A model generated the notes under the pieces. The model did no database searches and was not told the origin of the DNA. It was given only the letters and a program-made list of their open reading frames with translations. From Candidatus Saccharimonadota bacterium (GTDB taxonomy: Bacteria; Patescibacteriota; Saccharimonadia; Saccharimonadales; Saccharimonadaceae): 64,000 bases of DNA. Each line of letters starts with the position of its first letter. The stretch's first letter is position 1. The stretch spans positions 271,049-335,048 of the forward strand of contig JAFUEB010000004.1 of the NCBI GenBank assembly GCA_017464135.1. The letters are read 5' to 3'. The position numbers and the translations under genes are program-made. Below are positions 34,532-43,658 of the stretch, piece after piece.

Positions 34532-35689
34532 ATGAACAGAACCTCAAAAAAATGTACCCCTGGCGAGAATCTCATGTCCGTGATTCACAGCGTCAAATTC
34601 CCCAATGCTAGGAACGTAGTTCCTCCTGCAATTCTGCAGTGCAACTACAACCAGGCGCTCGCGCTCATCAGCGATACTCTCAAAAATGAGCCCGGTGCCG
34701 CTAGCGACGTCCAGCGGTTCTTCACTATCAACACCGAACACGCCTCCAAGAAAGAACTGGCTAAAGCAAGGAATATCGACACGCAAGAGTATTATCCTAT
34801 GTTTAATAAGTGGATGAGGGCTCTTGCCAAGCGTTATTCTGAGTTCAAAAAACTCACCGCTAGCCAGGAAGAGTTGGAGGCCCATGGAAAGAAAGCCGAT
34901 GAACTCGAGGACGAGTTCAGAAAGTACAAGGAAGCTGCCGAGAAGGAAAAAGCCGAGCTTAGAGAAAAACTCGGAAATGTCCAGAAGACAGTCCTTGAAC
35001 AGGACGAAGAACTGGAGAAGAAGGATGCTGAGATCAAGAAACTCACGGCCGCTGTAACCAATGTAGGCGACAATCTTGCTAAAACCAAGAAACTGTTGGC
35101 TGCAGCCACTTCTGAAATCGAAAGACTGAAGAAGGAAGCCAAAACTCAAGCCGCCGAACTCAGAGAGTCGGTGCGTGAAAGCATGAAGAAGAATCTTCAT
35201 GACCTGAGAGTGGAGAAAAAGGATCTCGTTGCCACCCTTAAGCAGTGCAACGAAGAAATTGCCCGTCTCCATGAAGAGATATCCAAACTTGAGCAAAAGC
35301 TTGCGGGAAAGGATGCTGAGTACGCTGAGCTGATTGCCAAAAAGGATGCTGAAATTTCTGAGATCGGAATCCGGCTTATCCAAGCAGAGTATCGTCTGAC
35401 GCCCTATAAAGAGGCGTACGAGAACCTGGTCAGAATCCGCGCTATCGTTACTGATGGCAAGAGAGCGGAAAATGCGACCGAGGCTATCAGTGACGCTATC
35501 CATGATAACTTCTATGGCTTGTTCAGAGAAGAAATCAAGAACGCGCTGATCCGGATTGCTATCGATTCCTTGGATAAGCTCCTCAAGACACCGAGGGCTA
35601 CTCTAGTCAAAATGAAAGTAGGTGAAAAAAATGTAATCGAAATCGAAGAGATTCTTGCCAAATATCATCTGCATTTAAGCGCTGCTTAA
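34532..35689 (+). CDS. Long coiled-coil protein of unknown function
   Basis: 385 residues. Globular N-part (1-105, with FFTINTEHASKKELAKARNIDTQEYYPMF), then about 190 residues of heptad-rich charged coiled coil (110-300), then a helical C-domain. No signal peptide or membrane segment: cytosolic. Codon use is smoother and more C-rich than some neighbours. AAAGGAAC about 9 nt before the ATG. A strong promoter and long structured leader suggest an abundant, perhaps structural or scaffolding protein. It sits between fusA and tuf, where ribosomal genes would normally be. SMC/KfrA-like similarity is only through the coil. Confidence 0.75.
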   Translation: MNRTSKKCTPGENLMSVIHSVKFPNARNVVPPAILQCNYNQALALISDTLKNEPGAASDVQRFFTINTEHASKKELAKARNIDTQEYYPMFNKWMRALAKRYSEFKKLTASQEELEAHGKKADELEDEFRKYKEAAEKEKAELREKLGNVQKTVLEQDEELEKKDAEIKKLTAAVTNVGDNLAKTKKLLAAATSEIERLKKEAKTQAAELRESVRESMKKNLHDLRVEKKDLVATLKQCNEEIARLHEEISKLEQKLAGKDAEYAELIAKKDAEISEIGIRLIQAEYRLTPYKEAYENLVRIRAIVTDGKRAENATEAISDAIHDNFYGLFREEIKNALIRIAIDSLDKLLKTPRATLVKMKVGEKNVIEIEEILAKYHLHLSAA

Positions 35690-35710
35690 CTGCAAGAATC
35701 ATCGTATTTC

Positions 35711-35743
35711 GGGGCCTCGGCAGAAATTCTGCCGGGGCCTTTT
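35711..35743 (+). terminator. Intrinsic terminator
   Basis: GGCC-CGGCAGAA / TTCTGCCG-GGCC stem with CTTTT, after the coiled-coil gene. Confidence 0.85.
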
Positions 35744-35823
35744 AAATTGTCTTAAAATTGAAAAAATAACCGCTTTTTACCCTTTACAATTCTCTAAAAA
35801 TAGTCTAAAATAATACTGTAGAG

Positions 35824-35855
35824 GTTTGGAGCTGGTTTTTATTAGCGCTCCAAAC
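35824..35855 (+). promoter_or_regulatory. Hairpin in the tuf leader
   Basis: GTTTGGAGC (35824-35832) pairs exactly with 35847-35855, between the TAAAAT -10 and the AAAAGGAG ribosome site. Confidence 0.55.
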
Positions 35856-35880
35856 ATTAATTAATATAAAAGGAGAATGA

Positions 35881-37065
35881 ATGGCAAATTTTGACCGTTC
35901 CAAGCCGCATATCAATGTCGGCACCATGGGTCACGTCGACCATGGTAAAACCACTTTAACTGCTGCGATTACGACCGTCCTCGCAAAGAGACTTCCATCG
36001 GACGTAAACAAACCAGTCGCTTATGATCAAATCGATAACGCTCCAGAAGAGAAAGCTCGTGGTATCACCATCGCTACCTCTCACCAGGAGTATGAGTCTG
36101 AAAAGCGCCACTACGCACACGTAGACATGCCAGGCCACGCAGACTACATTAAGAACATGATTACTGGTGCTGCACAGGTTGATGGTGCTATCCTCGTAGT
36201 TGCTGCGAACGATGGTCCACTTCCACAGACCCGCGAGCACGTACTTCTCGCTCACCAGGTGAACGTTCCAAAAATCATCGTCTTCCTCAACAAGATGGAC
36301 CTCGCTGATCCAGAACTCGTTGAGCTCGTTGAAATGGATGTTCGTGAGCTTCTTAACAAGTACGGCTTCGATGGCGATAACGCTCCAATCATCAAGGGTT
36401 CTGCTACTAAGGCTCTCGAAGGTGATAAGGAAGCTGAAGATGCTATCATGGAACTCGTCCATGCTATGGATGAATACTTTGATATCCCAGAACACGATCT
36501 CGACAAACCATTCCTCATGCCAATCGAGGATGTCTTCTCAATTAAGGGCCGTGGTACTGTAGCTACTGGTCGTATTGAGCAAGGCGTTGTCAAGCTCAAT
36601 GACGAAGTTGAAATCGTTGGTCTTCGTGACACTCAGAAATCAGTTGTAACTGGTATCGAAGCTTTCCACAAGACTCTCGATCAAGGTCAAGCTGGCGATA
36701 ACGCTGGTCTTCTCCTTCGTGGTATTGAGCGTGATCAAATTGAGCGTGGCCAAGTGATTGCAAAGCCAGGTTCAATTACCCCACATACTGAATTCGAGGC
36801 ACAAGTTTACATCCTTAAGAAAGAGGAAGGTGGTCGCCACACTCCATTTTCAAAGGGTTACAAGCCACAATTCTACTTCCGTACTACGGATGTTACTGGT
36901 GAAGTTGAACTCCCAGCTGACAAGGAAATTGTCATGCCAGGCGATCAGGTAACCTTCAACGTCAAACTTCTTGCTCCAGTCGCTATGAACAATAACGACC
37001 GCTTCGCTATCCGCGAAGGTGGCAAGACCGTCGGTTCTGGTGTTATCACCAAGGTTATCAAATAA
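35881..37065 (+). CDS. tuf: Translation elongation factor Tu
   Basis: 394 residues, standard. GHVDHGKTT (G1), [13 protein letters not shown] (G2), DMPGHADY (G3), NKMD (G4). Carries aminoacyl-tRNA to the ribosome; partner of the short EF-Ts encoded at 10072. Own promoter, structured leader and terminator (37081-37106): a single-gene unit. Confidence 0.99.
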   Translation: MANFDRSKPHINVGTMGHVDHGKTTLTAAITTVLAKRLPSDVNKPVAYDQIDNAPEEKARGITIATSHQEYESEKRHYAHVDMPGHADYIKNMITGAAQVDGAILVVAANDGPLPQTREHVLLAHQVNVPKIIVFLNKMDLADPELVELVEMDVRELLNKYGFDGDNAPIIKGSATKALEGDKEAEDAIMELVHAMDEYFDIPEHDLDKPFLMPIEDVFSIKGRGTVATGRIEQGVVKLNDEVEIVGLRDTQKSVVTGIEAFHKTLDQGQAGDNAGLLLRGIERDQIERGQVIAKPGSITPHTEFEAQVYILKKEEGGRHTPFSKGYKPQFYFRTTDVTGEVELPADKEIVMPGDQVTFNVKLLAPVAMNNNDRFAIREGGKTVGSGVITKVIK

Positions 37066-37080
37066 TCTAAACCGGATTCA

Positions 37081-37106
37081 AAATCCCTCGCGAAAGCGGG
37101 GGATTT
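37081..37106 (+). terminator. tuf terminator
   Basis: AAATCCC-CGC-GAAA-GCG-GGGATTTTT. Confidence 0.88.
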
Positions 37107-37139
37107 TTGTTATAATGATTATAACTAATAGGAGTTATT

Positions 37140-38789
37140 ATGGCAGAAGAGAAGCCAACTAAAAAACCAGATAAGAAGCCTGAGGAAGAGGTAAAGGCTG
37201 AAAAGCCGGCCGAAACTCCAAAGGAAGAGAAAAAAGAAAACAAACCAGCCAAGAAAAGGAAATCGAAAAAAGGCCTCATTTTTGGCATTATCTTCGGTTT
37301 AATTGCAATTGTAGCGGTGGTTCTACTCGTAATCTTTATTCCAAAAGGCGGCGGCGGTGCAGACGATCCGTCCAAAGCACTTAGCTATTCAACTGCCTTT
37401 GCAATCCAAGACGATGGTAAATACACGCTCTGGAATAAAGACGGCAACAAAGTCAGCGAGGAAGAATATGATTACATTTCAAGTTTTATTGCTGGCTACG
37501 CTTACGCTAGAAAAGACAACCAGGTCGGTATCATAAGAGATAATGGTAGCGTATCGGTAGAATTTGGTCGTTATGGCGAGCTTACCCAAAGAGGTGGTTT
37601 GTATCTTGCAAAAGATGGCAATACTAAGAAGAGTTTCATTCTTACTGGCGATGGCAGACAGATACTTGAAGGCGACAACATCAGCCTTCGCACAAGTTAC
37701 TCATCGAGCGCCTTCGCCTTAGCCGAAACGCCAGAGAAAATCTACGCTTTCGGTCCTGATGGTAAGACCCTCGCCGAGATGGAAGTGAAAGAAGATGCTA
37801 ACTCAGCTAGACTCGACAGTTCAAACGACTTTGGTGCCGTTTATTACAATGGTAGAAATGTCGTATTTGATGTCCGCAGTGGCAATGTGATTGCTGATTT
37901 CGAAGGCGATCGCTACTCAATTGACGAAGTGTCTGACGACCGCTCAATGGTAATCATCAAAAATACCGAGGAATCCAAGAATTACAAATTACTTATGAAT
38001 GGAAACACTCATGAGTTAACCGATGCTAAGTATTATTCAATCACGACGCTTAACCATGTGATTGGTTACGACAACTATTCCGAGCTTCAATTACTCGACA
38101 ACGAATATAAGGTTTTGAAGAAAGTCAGCACCTATATTGCCCTTAAGGACTCCTATAACTACGCTGCCGAAGCGAGTGGGGGCAAAGCCGAGATTTATCG
38201 CAACGGTGAAGTCATCAAAACCTTTGAAGATGATGCAGACGTGGTTAGCGGTGTAATGTACGAAAACTACTATGCAATCCGCAATGATGACAAATATAAA
38301 TTCTACAATCTCGACGGTTCTGAAGCCTTCGGCGGCAAGGAATATGAGAGCATCAACTCTTTGTTTGATCGCCACCACCACGCTTCCGTAGCTGAAGAAG
38401 AGGAAAAGAATTATCTCATCGACGCTAGTGGTAATCGCATTGGCGACGGCGAAACCACCTATCGTAGCATCGCAGTTAGTAGAGGTGGCTATGAGGTTGC
38501 TAACTCCGATGGTGATTACAGCATTCTCGATAAAAATGGCAAACCACTCGAAGATACTAAATGGTACTCGTCGGTTGGCTATCGCACCAACCCAGTCGGC
38601 CATAATATTTGGACTGGCAAGAATGACTACTCTGATTTCGATGTAATTGATGTCGACAACCACAAAGTCTTGCTTTCACACGCCAATATTCAATCTTTCT
38701 ACGCTAATTACTTCACCGTGAAGAATAGCGATAGCAAGCTTGAATATTACACTTACGAAGGTAAACTCTTCTTTACCGCAACTAAGTAG
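37140..38789 (+). CDS. Membrane-anchored WG-repeat-like surface protein
   Basis: 549 residues. A Lys/Glu/Pro-rich cytosolic tail (1-44), one transmembrane helix (45-68), a GGGG hinge, then an ectodomain of roughly ten repeats of about 45 residues with patterns such as KYTLWNKDGNKVSEEEYDYISSF, KYKFYNLDGSEAFGGKEYESI and DYSILDKNGKPL. These resemble WG repeats (W/Y-x-D-x-x-G-x) expected to fold as a beta-propeller. It likely binds ligands or partners at the surface. GGAG before the ATG. It separates tuf from rpsJ and has its own promoter and terminator (38797-38826). Confidence 0.82.
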   Translation: MAEEKPTKKPDKKPEEEVKAEKPAETPKEEKKENKPAKKRKSKKGLIFGIIFGLIAIVAVVLLVIFIPKGGGGADDPSKALSYSTAFAIQDDGKYTLWNKDGNKVSEEEYDYISSFIAGYAYARKDNQVGIIRDNGSVSVEFGRYGELTQRGGLYLAKDGNTKKSFILTGDGRQILEGDNISLRTSYSSSAFALAETPEKIYAFGPDGKTLAEMEVKEDANSARLDSSNDFGAVYYNGRNVVFDVRSGNVIADFEGDRYSIDEVSDDRSMVIIKNTEESKNYKLLMNGNTHELTDAKYYSITTLNHVIGYDNYSELQLLDNEYKVLKKVSTYIALKDSYNYAAEASGGKAEIYRNGEVIKTFEDDADVVSGVMYENYYAIRNDDKYKFYNLDGSEAFGGKEYESINSLFDRHHHASVAEEEEKNYLIDASGNRIGDGETTYRSIAVSRGGYEVANSDGDYSILDKNGKPLEDTKWYSSVGYRTNPVGHNIWTGKNDYSDFDVIDVDNHKVLLSHANIQSFYANYFTVKNSDSKLEYYTYEGKLFFTATK

Positions 38790-38796
38790 CATAACG

Positions 38797-38826
38797 AAAA
38801 TCCCCCTTGAAAAGGGGGATTTTTTG
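38797..38826 (+). terminator. Intrinsic terminator
   Basis: ATCCCCC-TTGAAAA-GGGGGAT followed by TTTTT. Confidence 0.9.
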
Positions 38827-38878
38827 ACTTTTTATTTTGAGTGTGGTATAATTCACTCACATTAAAATTAATTATCAA

Positions 38879-38913
38879 GTCTGAAAAACTCCATTCTTTC
38901 GAGGTTATCAGAC
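38879..38913 (+). promoter_or_regulatory. Hairpin in the rpsJ leader
   Basis: GTCTGA (38879-38884) pairs with TCAGAC (38908-38913) in an 80-nt leader that starts from TGGTATAAT near 38850. Candidate autoregulatory or stabilising element. Confidence 0.45.
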
Positions 38914-38929
38914 AAGAAAGGTCAAACAC

Positions 38930-39256
38930 ATGGCAGAAACCAAGAAAGACGAAGGCTTAACTATTCGCATTCGTCTTAAAGCCTATGATCACCGCGTGAT
39001 CGATCAGAGCGCACGCCAAATCGTGGATACCGCGATTCGTACTGGCGCTAAAATCAGCGGTCCGATCCCTCTACCAACCAAGCGTAGCACTTTCACGGTC
39101 GTGAAGTCCCCACATGTTTACAAGACCGGTGGTGAAGCTTTCGAAATGAAAGTTCACAAGCGCTTAATCGACATCTCGAACGCTAACCCAAAGACGATTG
39201 AGAGCCTTCAAAACCTCTCACTCCCAGCTGGCGTTGACGCAGAAATTAAGATGTAA
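38930..39256 (+). CDS. rpsJ: 30S ribosomal protein S10
   Basis: 108 residues. [64 protein letters not shown] is S10 throughout. Ribosome head protein and NusE antitermination partner. Here it is monocistronic with a terminator 5 nt downstream; the S10 operon genes (rplC, rplD and so on) do not follow. Confidence 0.98.
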   Translation: MAETKKDEGLTIRIRLKAYDHRVIDQSARQIVDTAIRTGAKISGPIPLPTKRSTFTVVKSPHVYKTGGEAFEMKVHKRLIDISNANPKTIESLQNLSLPAGVDAEIKM

Positions 39257-39260
39257 TGAA

Positions 39261-39288
39261 AAATCCCCCTTGAGTAGGGGGATTTTTG
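39261..39288. terminator. Bidirectional terminator, rpsJ / manC
   Basis: AAATCCCCC-TTGAGTA-GGGGGATTT with T-run on the plus side and TTTTC on the minus side. Confidence 0.88.
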
Positions 39289-39303
39289 ATGGTTCTAGGT
39301 TTT

Positions 39304-40491
39304 TCAAGTCTTACGTGCTTTTGCCATTTGCTGAGAAACGACGGCTTCGAGGTTGCCATCGGCGTTCCGATGGACATAAACGGCGTAGTTTTGCACGCCG
39401 ACGAAGCCGACCACGATTTCATCCGAAACATTCGAACGAAGCACGGTGTTGTTGCGAGCTCCCATCGAGAAGTCGTCCGTGAGGATTTCTTCGTGCACGA
39501 GGTAATCCTCGGCGAGGAGCTTGATCTTCTGGCTATCGGAGAGTTTCGCGACCACCACAATTGGGCGCTCATTGATGCTGGTAAAGAGTACCGCATCATC
39601 TTCGGCACCGCTGACGCGGAGTTCAAAACCTTCGATAGCGTAAAGCAGACTGCGATGACAATCCGTCCGCTCGAAAGTGCCCCCGCCAATCGTGGCGTTT
39701 TTGGTATTGGGGCTTTTCCGGCTGATATCGTAGAGCGACTTCAGAGTCCCGCAGTCATGCCACTCGAAGTAGCCGACGGCGACCTGTAAATCACCTAGCA
39801 TTTCCATCATTTTATTGGTAGAGATGCCACGATACCGCTTGTTTTCAAAGATACTGTTTACGACATCAGCGCGCCAGACATTGATGCCGGTGTTGCAGGC
39901 AGAATTGCCTTGGCGCATGATTTCGTCCGCCTTTTTCTTGTCCGGTTTCTCGACGAAGCCGGTAACAGGGAAACAAGCGGAGTTGGTCTCTTCGTAAATC
40001 GCGTGACCACAGCCCATCGCGGTCACGATGTCGTTGACTTTAACGCCAACAATCACCGAATTACCGTTTTTGGCACCAGCCACGGCCGATTCAATCGCCG
40101 CCTTAAACTCAAAGTCCGGGACCAGATACTGATCGGCCGGAGTATTGATAATAATGGCGGCGGGGTCGAGCTTGTAGATTTCGCTAGTTGCTTTTATCAT
40201 GGAGCCGGCGTAACCAAGTTGCGGGCTCAGCTGCAGGATATTCTGGGACAGAATGCCTCTTGGCAGGCACTGCTTTTTTGCGAGCTCGGTTTGGCTGTCC
40301 GAAGTGGTAATTACGACAATATTAGTGGGTTTGACTCCGAGAAAGGTGAAGTTGTCCACCACCGCTTGAATGAAGGTATTACGCTCATCCAATTGGCAGA
40401 ACTGCTTGGGGCAGTCCGGGTGACTAATTGGGAAGAGGCGAGTGCCTTTTCCGCCAGCAATAATCGCTGTCCAGAGATGTTCAGTTTCCAT
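39304..40491 (-). CDS. manC: Mannose-1-phosphate guanylyltransferase
   Basis: 395 residues. Nucleotidyltransferase signature AIIAGGKGTRLFPISHPDCPKQF (about 9-31), NTPADQYL metal site, FVEKPDKKKADE, and NTGINVWRADVV. Makes GDP-mannose from GTP and mannose-1-P for glycans or glycolipids such as those the GT4 gene at 54215 could use. The isomerase half of bifunctional ManC is only partly represented; the C-terminal 120 residues form a cupin-like fold without clear isomerase histidines, so transferase only is likely. AGGAGGT precedes ATG 40491. Confidence 0.9.
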   Translation of the reverse strand: METEHLWTAIIAGGKGTRLFPISHPDCPKQFCQLDERNTFIQAVVDNFTFLGVKPTNIVVITTSDSQTELAKKQCLPRGILSQNILQLSPQLGYAGSMIKATSEIYKLDPAAIIINTPADQYLVPDFEFKAAIESAVAGAKNGNSVIVGVKVNDIVTAMGCGHAIYEETNSACFPVTGFVEKPDKKKADEIMRQGNSACNTGINVWRADVVNSIFENKRYRGISTNKMMEMLGDLQVAVGYFEWHDCGTLKSLYDISRKSPNTKNATIGGGTFERTDCHRSLLYAIEGFELRVSGAEDDAVLFTSINERPIVVVAKLSDSQKIKLLAEDYLVHEEILTDDFSMGARNNTVLRSNVSDEIVVGFVGVQNYAVYVHRNADGNLEAVVSQQMAKARKT

Positions 40492-40524
40492 GATAGTGAC
40501 CTCCTAGATTTTAATGTGCATAAA

Positions 40525-40581
40525 AATATACCAAAAACGGTATATGTTTGCTATTATAGCATAGATTGACTAAAATGTCAA
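40525..40581 (-). promoter_or_regulatory. Consensus manC promoter with overlapping palindrome
   Basis: TTGACA (40576-40581), 17-nt spacer, TGCTATAAT (TATAAT 40553-40558) on the minus strand. About 10 nt past the start lies ATATACC-N6-GGTATAT (40527-40546), an inverted repeat placed like an operator or an early leader hairpin. Confidence 0.75.
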
Positions 40582-40633
40582 TGCTTATCAGCCGAAATCG
40601 GCATTTTTATGCGTTCTATGGTATAATTGTTGC

Positions 40634-41905
40634 ATGACTGCTAGCAAGTTAAAAAAGCGTCTATATTTCTCTGTTGCGAAATATTTTCGGTTTTTTGCTA
40701 ATCGAGCTTTTAAGCGCTGGAACCCACGCGTAATTGCTGTCACTGGTTCGGCAGGTAAAACTACCATGCTAAACCTCTTGGAGCACGAAATGGGCAAACA
40801 CGCGCACTTCTCCCATGATGCCAACTCGGCATTCGGGATTTCTTTTGATGTGTTGGGACTAAAAGGGGTTCGCGGGTCGAAAATCCGCTGGATCTGGCTT
40901 TTAATTGCGGCGCCACTGCGTGGGCTGTTTTATCGCCACAAAGAGCCATTTTATGTGGTCGAGATTGATGGCGAGCGCCCACATGAAGCGGAATTTCTCG
41001 CCGAATGGTTGAAGCCAGAAGTGACAATCTGGGTATCGATTGGGCTTTCGCACGCGATTCAGTTTGAAAAAGTCGTCGCAGAAGGGAAATTTGGCTCGCT
41101 TTCGGAGGCAATCACGGCGGAATTTGCCAATCTGCCGCTCAATACTTCAAAACGGGTTTATATTGATGCTGACTCGAAACTGATGGTAGAAGCAACCGTG
41201 GGCATTAAGGCGAAGGTGATTCCAATCAAGAAGTCTAACCTCAAGAAATACGTGGTTTACCCAGATTCGACCGACTTTACCTACGGCGACACGACTTTCC
41301 ATTTTAACCATCCGGAGCCGAAGGATATTTCCTTTAATCTGTTTGTTTTGCAGGATTTGATGAAATATTTGAAGTCACCATTTAATCCGGACTTCTCAGA
41401 ACTAAAGGTGGCACCTGGTCGCAGCTCGTACTTTGAAGGTAAGAAGGGTATCCAGATTGTAGACAGCAGTTACAACGCCCATATGATTTCGATGACTTCG
41501 ATTCTTGATATGGCAAAGAGAATGCACGCGGAACGCAAATGGCTGATTATTGGCGATATCGTGGACCAGGGGTCAATTGAGGGCGAAGAGCACGAAAAAC
41601 TCGCAAAATTGATTGCCGATGTGAAGCCAGACTTAGTAATTCTAGTGGGGCACCGCACGAAGAAATATACGGCACCAAAGCTTAAGGAACTTGGCGTTTC
41701 GGCAGTTGCGACGACCGATCCGAGGAAGGCACTTGCCTACATCGAGAAGCATATTACTGGCAAGGAAACGCTGATTTTTAAGGGTAGCCACTATCTTGAA
41801 TGGATTATTGAGAAATTATTAGCCAATCCGAAGGACGCGGCAAAACTCTGTCGCAGAGAAAAAGCTGCTGTCCAAAGGCGTAAAAGTTGGGGGTTAGACT
41901 CATGA
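40634..41905 (+). CDS. MurF-like Mur ligase without the N-terminal UDP-sugar domain
   Basis: 423 residues. The P-loop GSAGKTT is at 38-44, whereas in MurF it follows an N-domain of about 100 residues that binds UDP-MurNAc-peptide; that domain is missing. The middle keeps VEIDGERPHEAEFL and VSIGLSHAIQFE, and the C-domain keeps VDSSYNAHMISM and the GDIVDQGSIEGEEHEKLA loop of MurF. It should activate a carboxylate with ATP and couple an amine, but on a different acceptor or with a separate acceptor subunit. TGGTATAAT (40622-40627) ends 6 nt before ATG: leaderless head of a five-gene overlapping operon. Confidence 0.85.
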   Translation: MTASKLKKRLYFSVAKYFRFFANRAFKRWNPRVIAVTGSAGKTTMLNLLEHEMGKHAHFSHDANSAFGISFDVLGLKGVRGSKIRWIWLLIAAPLRGLFYRHKEPFYVVEIDGERPHEAEFLAEWLKPEVTIWVSIGLSHAIQFEKVVAEGKFGSLSEAITAEFANLPLNTSKRVYIDADSKLMVEATVGIKAKVIPIKKSNLKKYVVYPDSTDFTYGDTTFHFNHPEPKDISFNLFVLQDLMKYLKSPFNPDFSELKVAPGRSSYFEGKKGIQIVDSSYNAHMISMTSILDMAKRMHAERKWLIIGDIVDQGSIEGEEHEKLAKLIADVKPDLVILVGHRTKKYTAPKLKELGVSAVATTDPRKALAYIEKHITGKETLIFKGSHYLEWIIEKLLANPKDAAKLCRREKAAVQRRKSWGLDS

Positions 41906-42588
41906 GCAAGCCAGAATTATACATCATCCACGGCTGGACGTACACGGTAGAGCCTTGGAAAAGAACTCTGGAACTACTCAAAGAGGCTGGTATTAAGGTG
42001 ACGATGCTCCATGTACCGGGTCTCACGGAGCCGAGCGATAAGGTATTTACGATTGAAGACTACGTGAAATGGGCTGACCAAATGATTCCGAATGGCGCAA
42101 TCGCGCTCGGACACTCGAATGGTGGCAGAATTCTCTTAAATCTCTCAATCAAGAAACCAGGGAAGCTAAAGGATCTGATTTTGCTCGATTCGGCCGGAGT
42201 GTTTGAAATGACCAAGAAGAAGAAAGCCGTAGCGGCACTCGCGAAGATTGGCAAGCCGTTTAAGAAGATTAAATTCATCGATAAGGCATTCCACCGCGCG
42301 ACTGGGACGACCGATTATTCGAAAGCGCCGGAGAATATGAAGAAGACGCTCGCGAACATGCTCGAATCCGACAAAAATCTGAAATTTGAGGACGTGAAGG
42401 TGAAAACCTACATTTTATGGGGTCAAAAAGACACTGTCACGCCACCGCGCCACGCTGAGATAATGCACGCTGAAATTGCTGATTCGGAGCTTAAAACATA
42501 CGCTAATTGGACGCACGCGCCGTATATTTCGCATCCGGACGATTTAGCCCGGGCGTTAATTGTATTAATGTCGAGGTTAGAACAGTGA
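41902..42588 (+). CDS. Alpha/beta hydrolase
   Basis: 228 residues from ATG 41902, overlapping the upstream stop as ATGA. YIIHGWTYTVEPWKRTLELL oxyanion region, GHSNGG nucleophile elbow (Ser about 74), LLDSAGVF, then Asp in LWGQKDTVTPP and His in ANWTHAPY. No signal peptide, so it works inside the cell. The family spans esterases, thioesterases and amidases; substrate unknown. Its place between a Mur-type ligase and an aminotransferase suggests a role in building or trimming an activated amino compound, by inference. Confidence 0.88.
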   Translation: MSKPELYIIHGWTYTVEPWKRTLELLKEAGIKVTMLHVPGLTEPSDKVFTIEDYVKWADQMIPNGAIALGHSNGGRILLNLSIKKPGKLKDLILLDSAGVFEMTKKKKAVAALAKIGKPFKKIKFIDKAFHRATGTTDYSKAPENMKKTLANMLESDKNLKFEDVKVKTYILWGQKDTVTPPRHAEIMHAEIADSELKTYANWTHAPYISHPDDLARALIVLMSRLEQ

Positions 42589-43658
42589 AACATCATTATT
42601 TGGGTTTAGCGGCGAGGAAAAAGGGGGCATGGAGGCAACTGTTCGTTCACGGTTCAAAATACGATTTAAATCATTTAAAGATTTATTTGCAAGAACGCTA
42701 TCAGGGTGAAACTATGCTGACCAAGAACGGGCGCTCGGCGCTCGCACTCGCACTTAAAGGCTACTTTGAGAAGGGCGACAAAGTCATTGTAAATGGCTTT
42801 ACTTGCTATGCTGTATATGAGGCGGTAAAGGCCGCGGGGCTTACACCAGTGTTTGCCGACATTACGAAGGAAGATTTGAATTTCTCGGTGGAAACGATTA
42901 GCAAGGTTGCCGAGGGCGCAAAGGGAATTATTATTCAAAATACGCTCGGGAATCCCGTGGATATCGAGGCGATTGAAGCTTTTGCGAAAGAGAAGAATCT
43001 CTTAATTGTCGAGGATTTGGCGCACTGTGTCGGGATTAATTATAGGGACGGGCGCGAAGCCGGTACAGTGGGAATTGCGACCGCTTTGTCATTTGGTAAA
43101 GATAAATCGATTGATACGATTACCGGTGGTGCCGTGATATTTAGGGCGCCAAGAAAGCACGAAATTAAAGCGCCGGCAAAAGCTCCGGCTAGATCCGATA
43201 ATTTCCGGGCGAGATTCTATCCGATGGCGGGCGCGATGTGTCGTGGGCTCTCTTATGTACACCTCGGTGGCGCGATGATGAAATTGTTCTTGAAGCTTCA
43301 CATGGTGGAGAAGTCGGCCGATAATAAGTTAGATCTCTCGGTTAAACCAGCGAAATTTGAAGCGAAACTCGCGCTCGAGCAGATTAAAACCTTGAAAAAC
43401 GAGAAGCCGCTTCGCGAATTTTATCTCGTGAGAAGTCGCGACGAAGTCTTAAAGAAACTGAAGAAGGCCGGATACTATTTCGACGGATTTTGGTACGAGA
43501 AGCCGATTTCGCCGGCGAGGTATTATAATAAAGTGCATTTTCCAGAGAGCGACTGCCCGGTGGCGGTGATGGTCGCCAGCGCGATTATTAACTTTCCAAC
43601 CCATTATGATAAAAAGGAGCTAGAAAGAGCTAAAGAAATTGTAAAGGAGTATTTATGA
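42585..43658 (+). CDS. DegT/DnrJ/EryC1-type PLP aminotransferase
   Basis: 357 residues from GTG 42585 (GTGA overlap with the hydrolase stop). PLP fold type I: VNGFTCYAVYEAVKAAG, IIIQNTLGNPVD, Asp144 in VEDLAHCVG and the Schiff-base Lys174 in SFGKDKSIDTITGGAV. These enzymes aminate keto-sugars or related ketones. The GEGG after the lysine is changed to TGG. FemX follows with ATGA overlap. The product may be the amine used by the neighbouring ligases; inference. Confidence 0.87.
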   Translation: MKHHYLGLAARKKGAWRQLFVHGSKYDLNHLKIYLQERYQGETMLTKNGRSALALALKGYFEKGDKVIVNGFTCYAVYEAVKAAGLTPVFADITKEDLNFSVETISKVAEGAKGIIIQNTLGNPVDIEAIEAFAKEKNLLIVEDLAHCVGINYRDGREAGTVGIATALSFGKDKSIDTITGGAVIFRAPRKHEIKAPAKAPARSDNFRARFYPMAGAMCRGLSYVHLGGAMMKLFLKLHMVEKSADNKLDLSVKPAKFEAKLALEQIKTLKNEKPLREFYLVRSRDEVLKKLKKAGYYFDGFWYEKPISPARYYNKVHFPESDCPVAVMVASAIINFPTHYDKKELERAKEIVKEYL

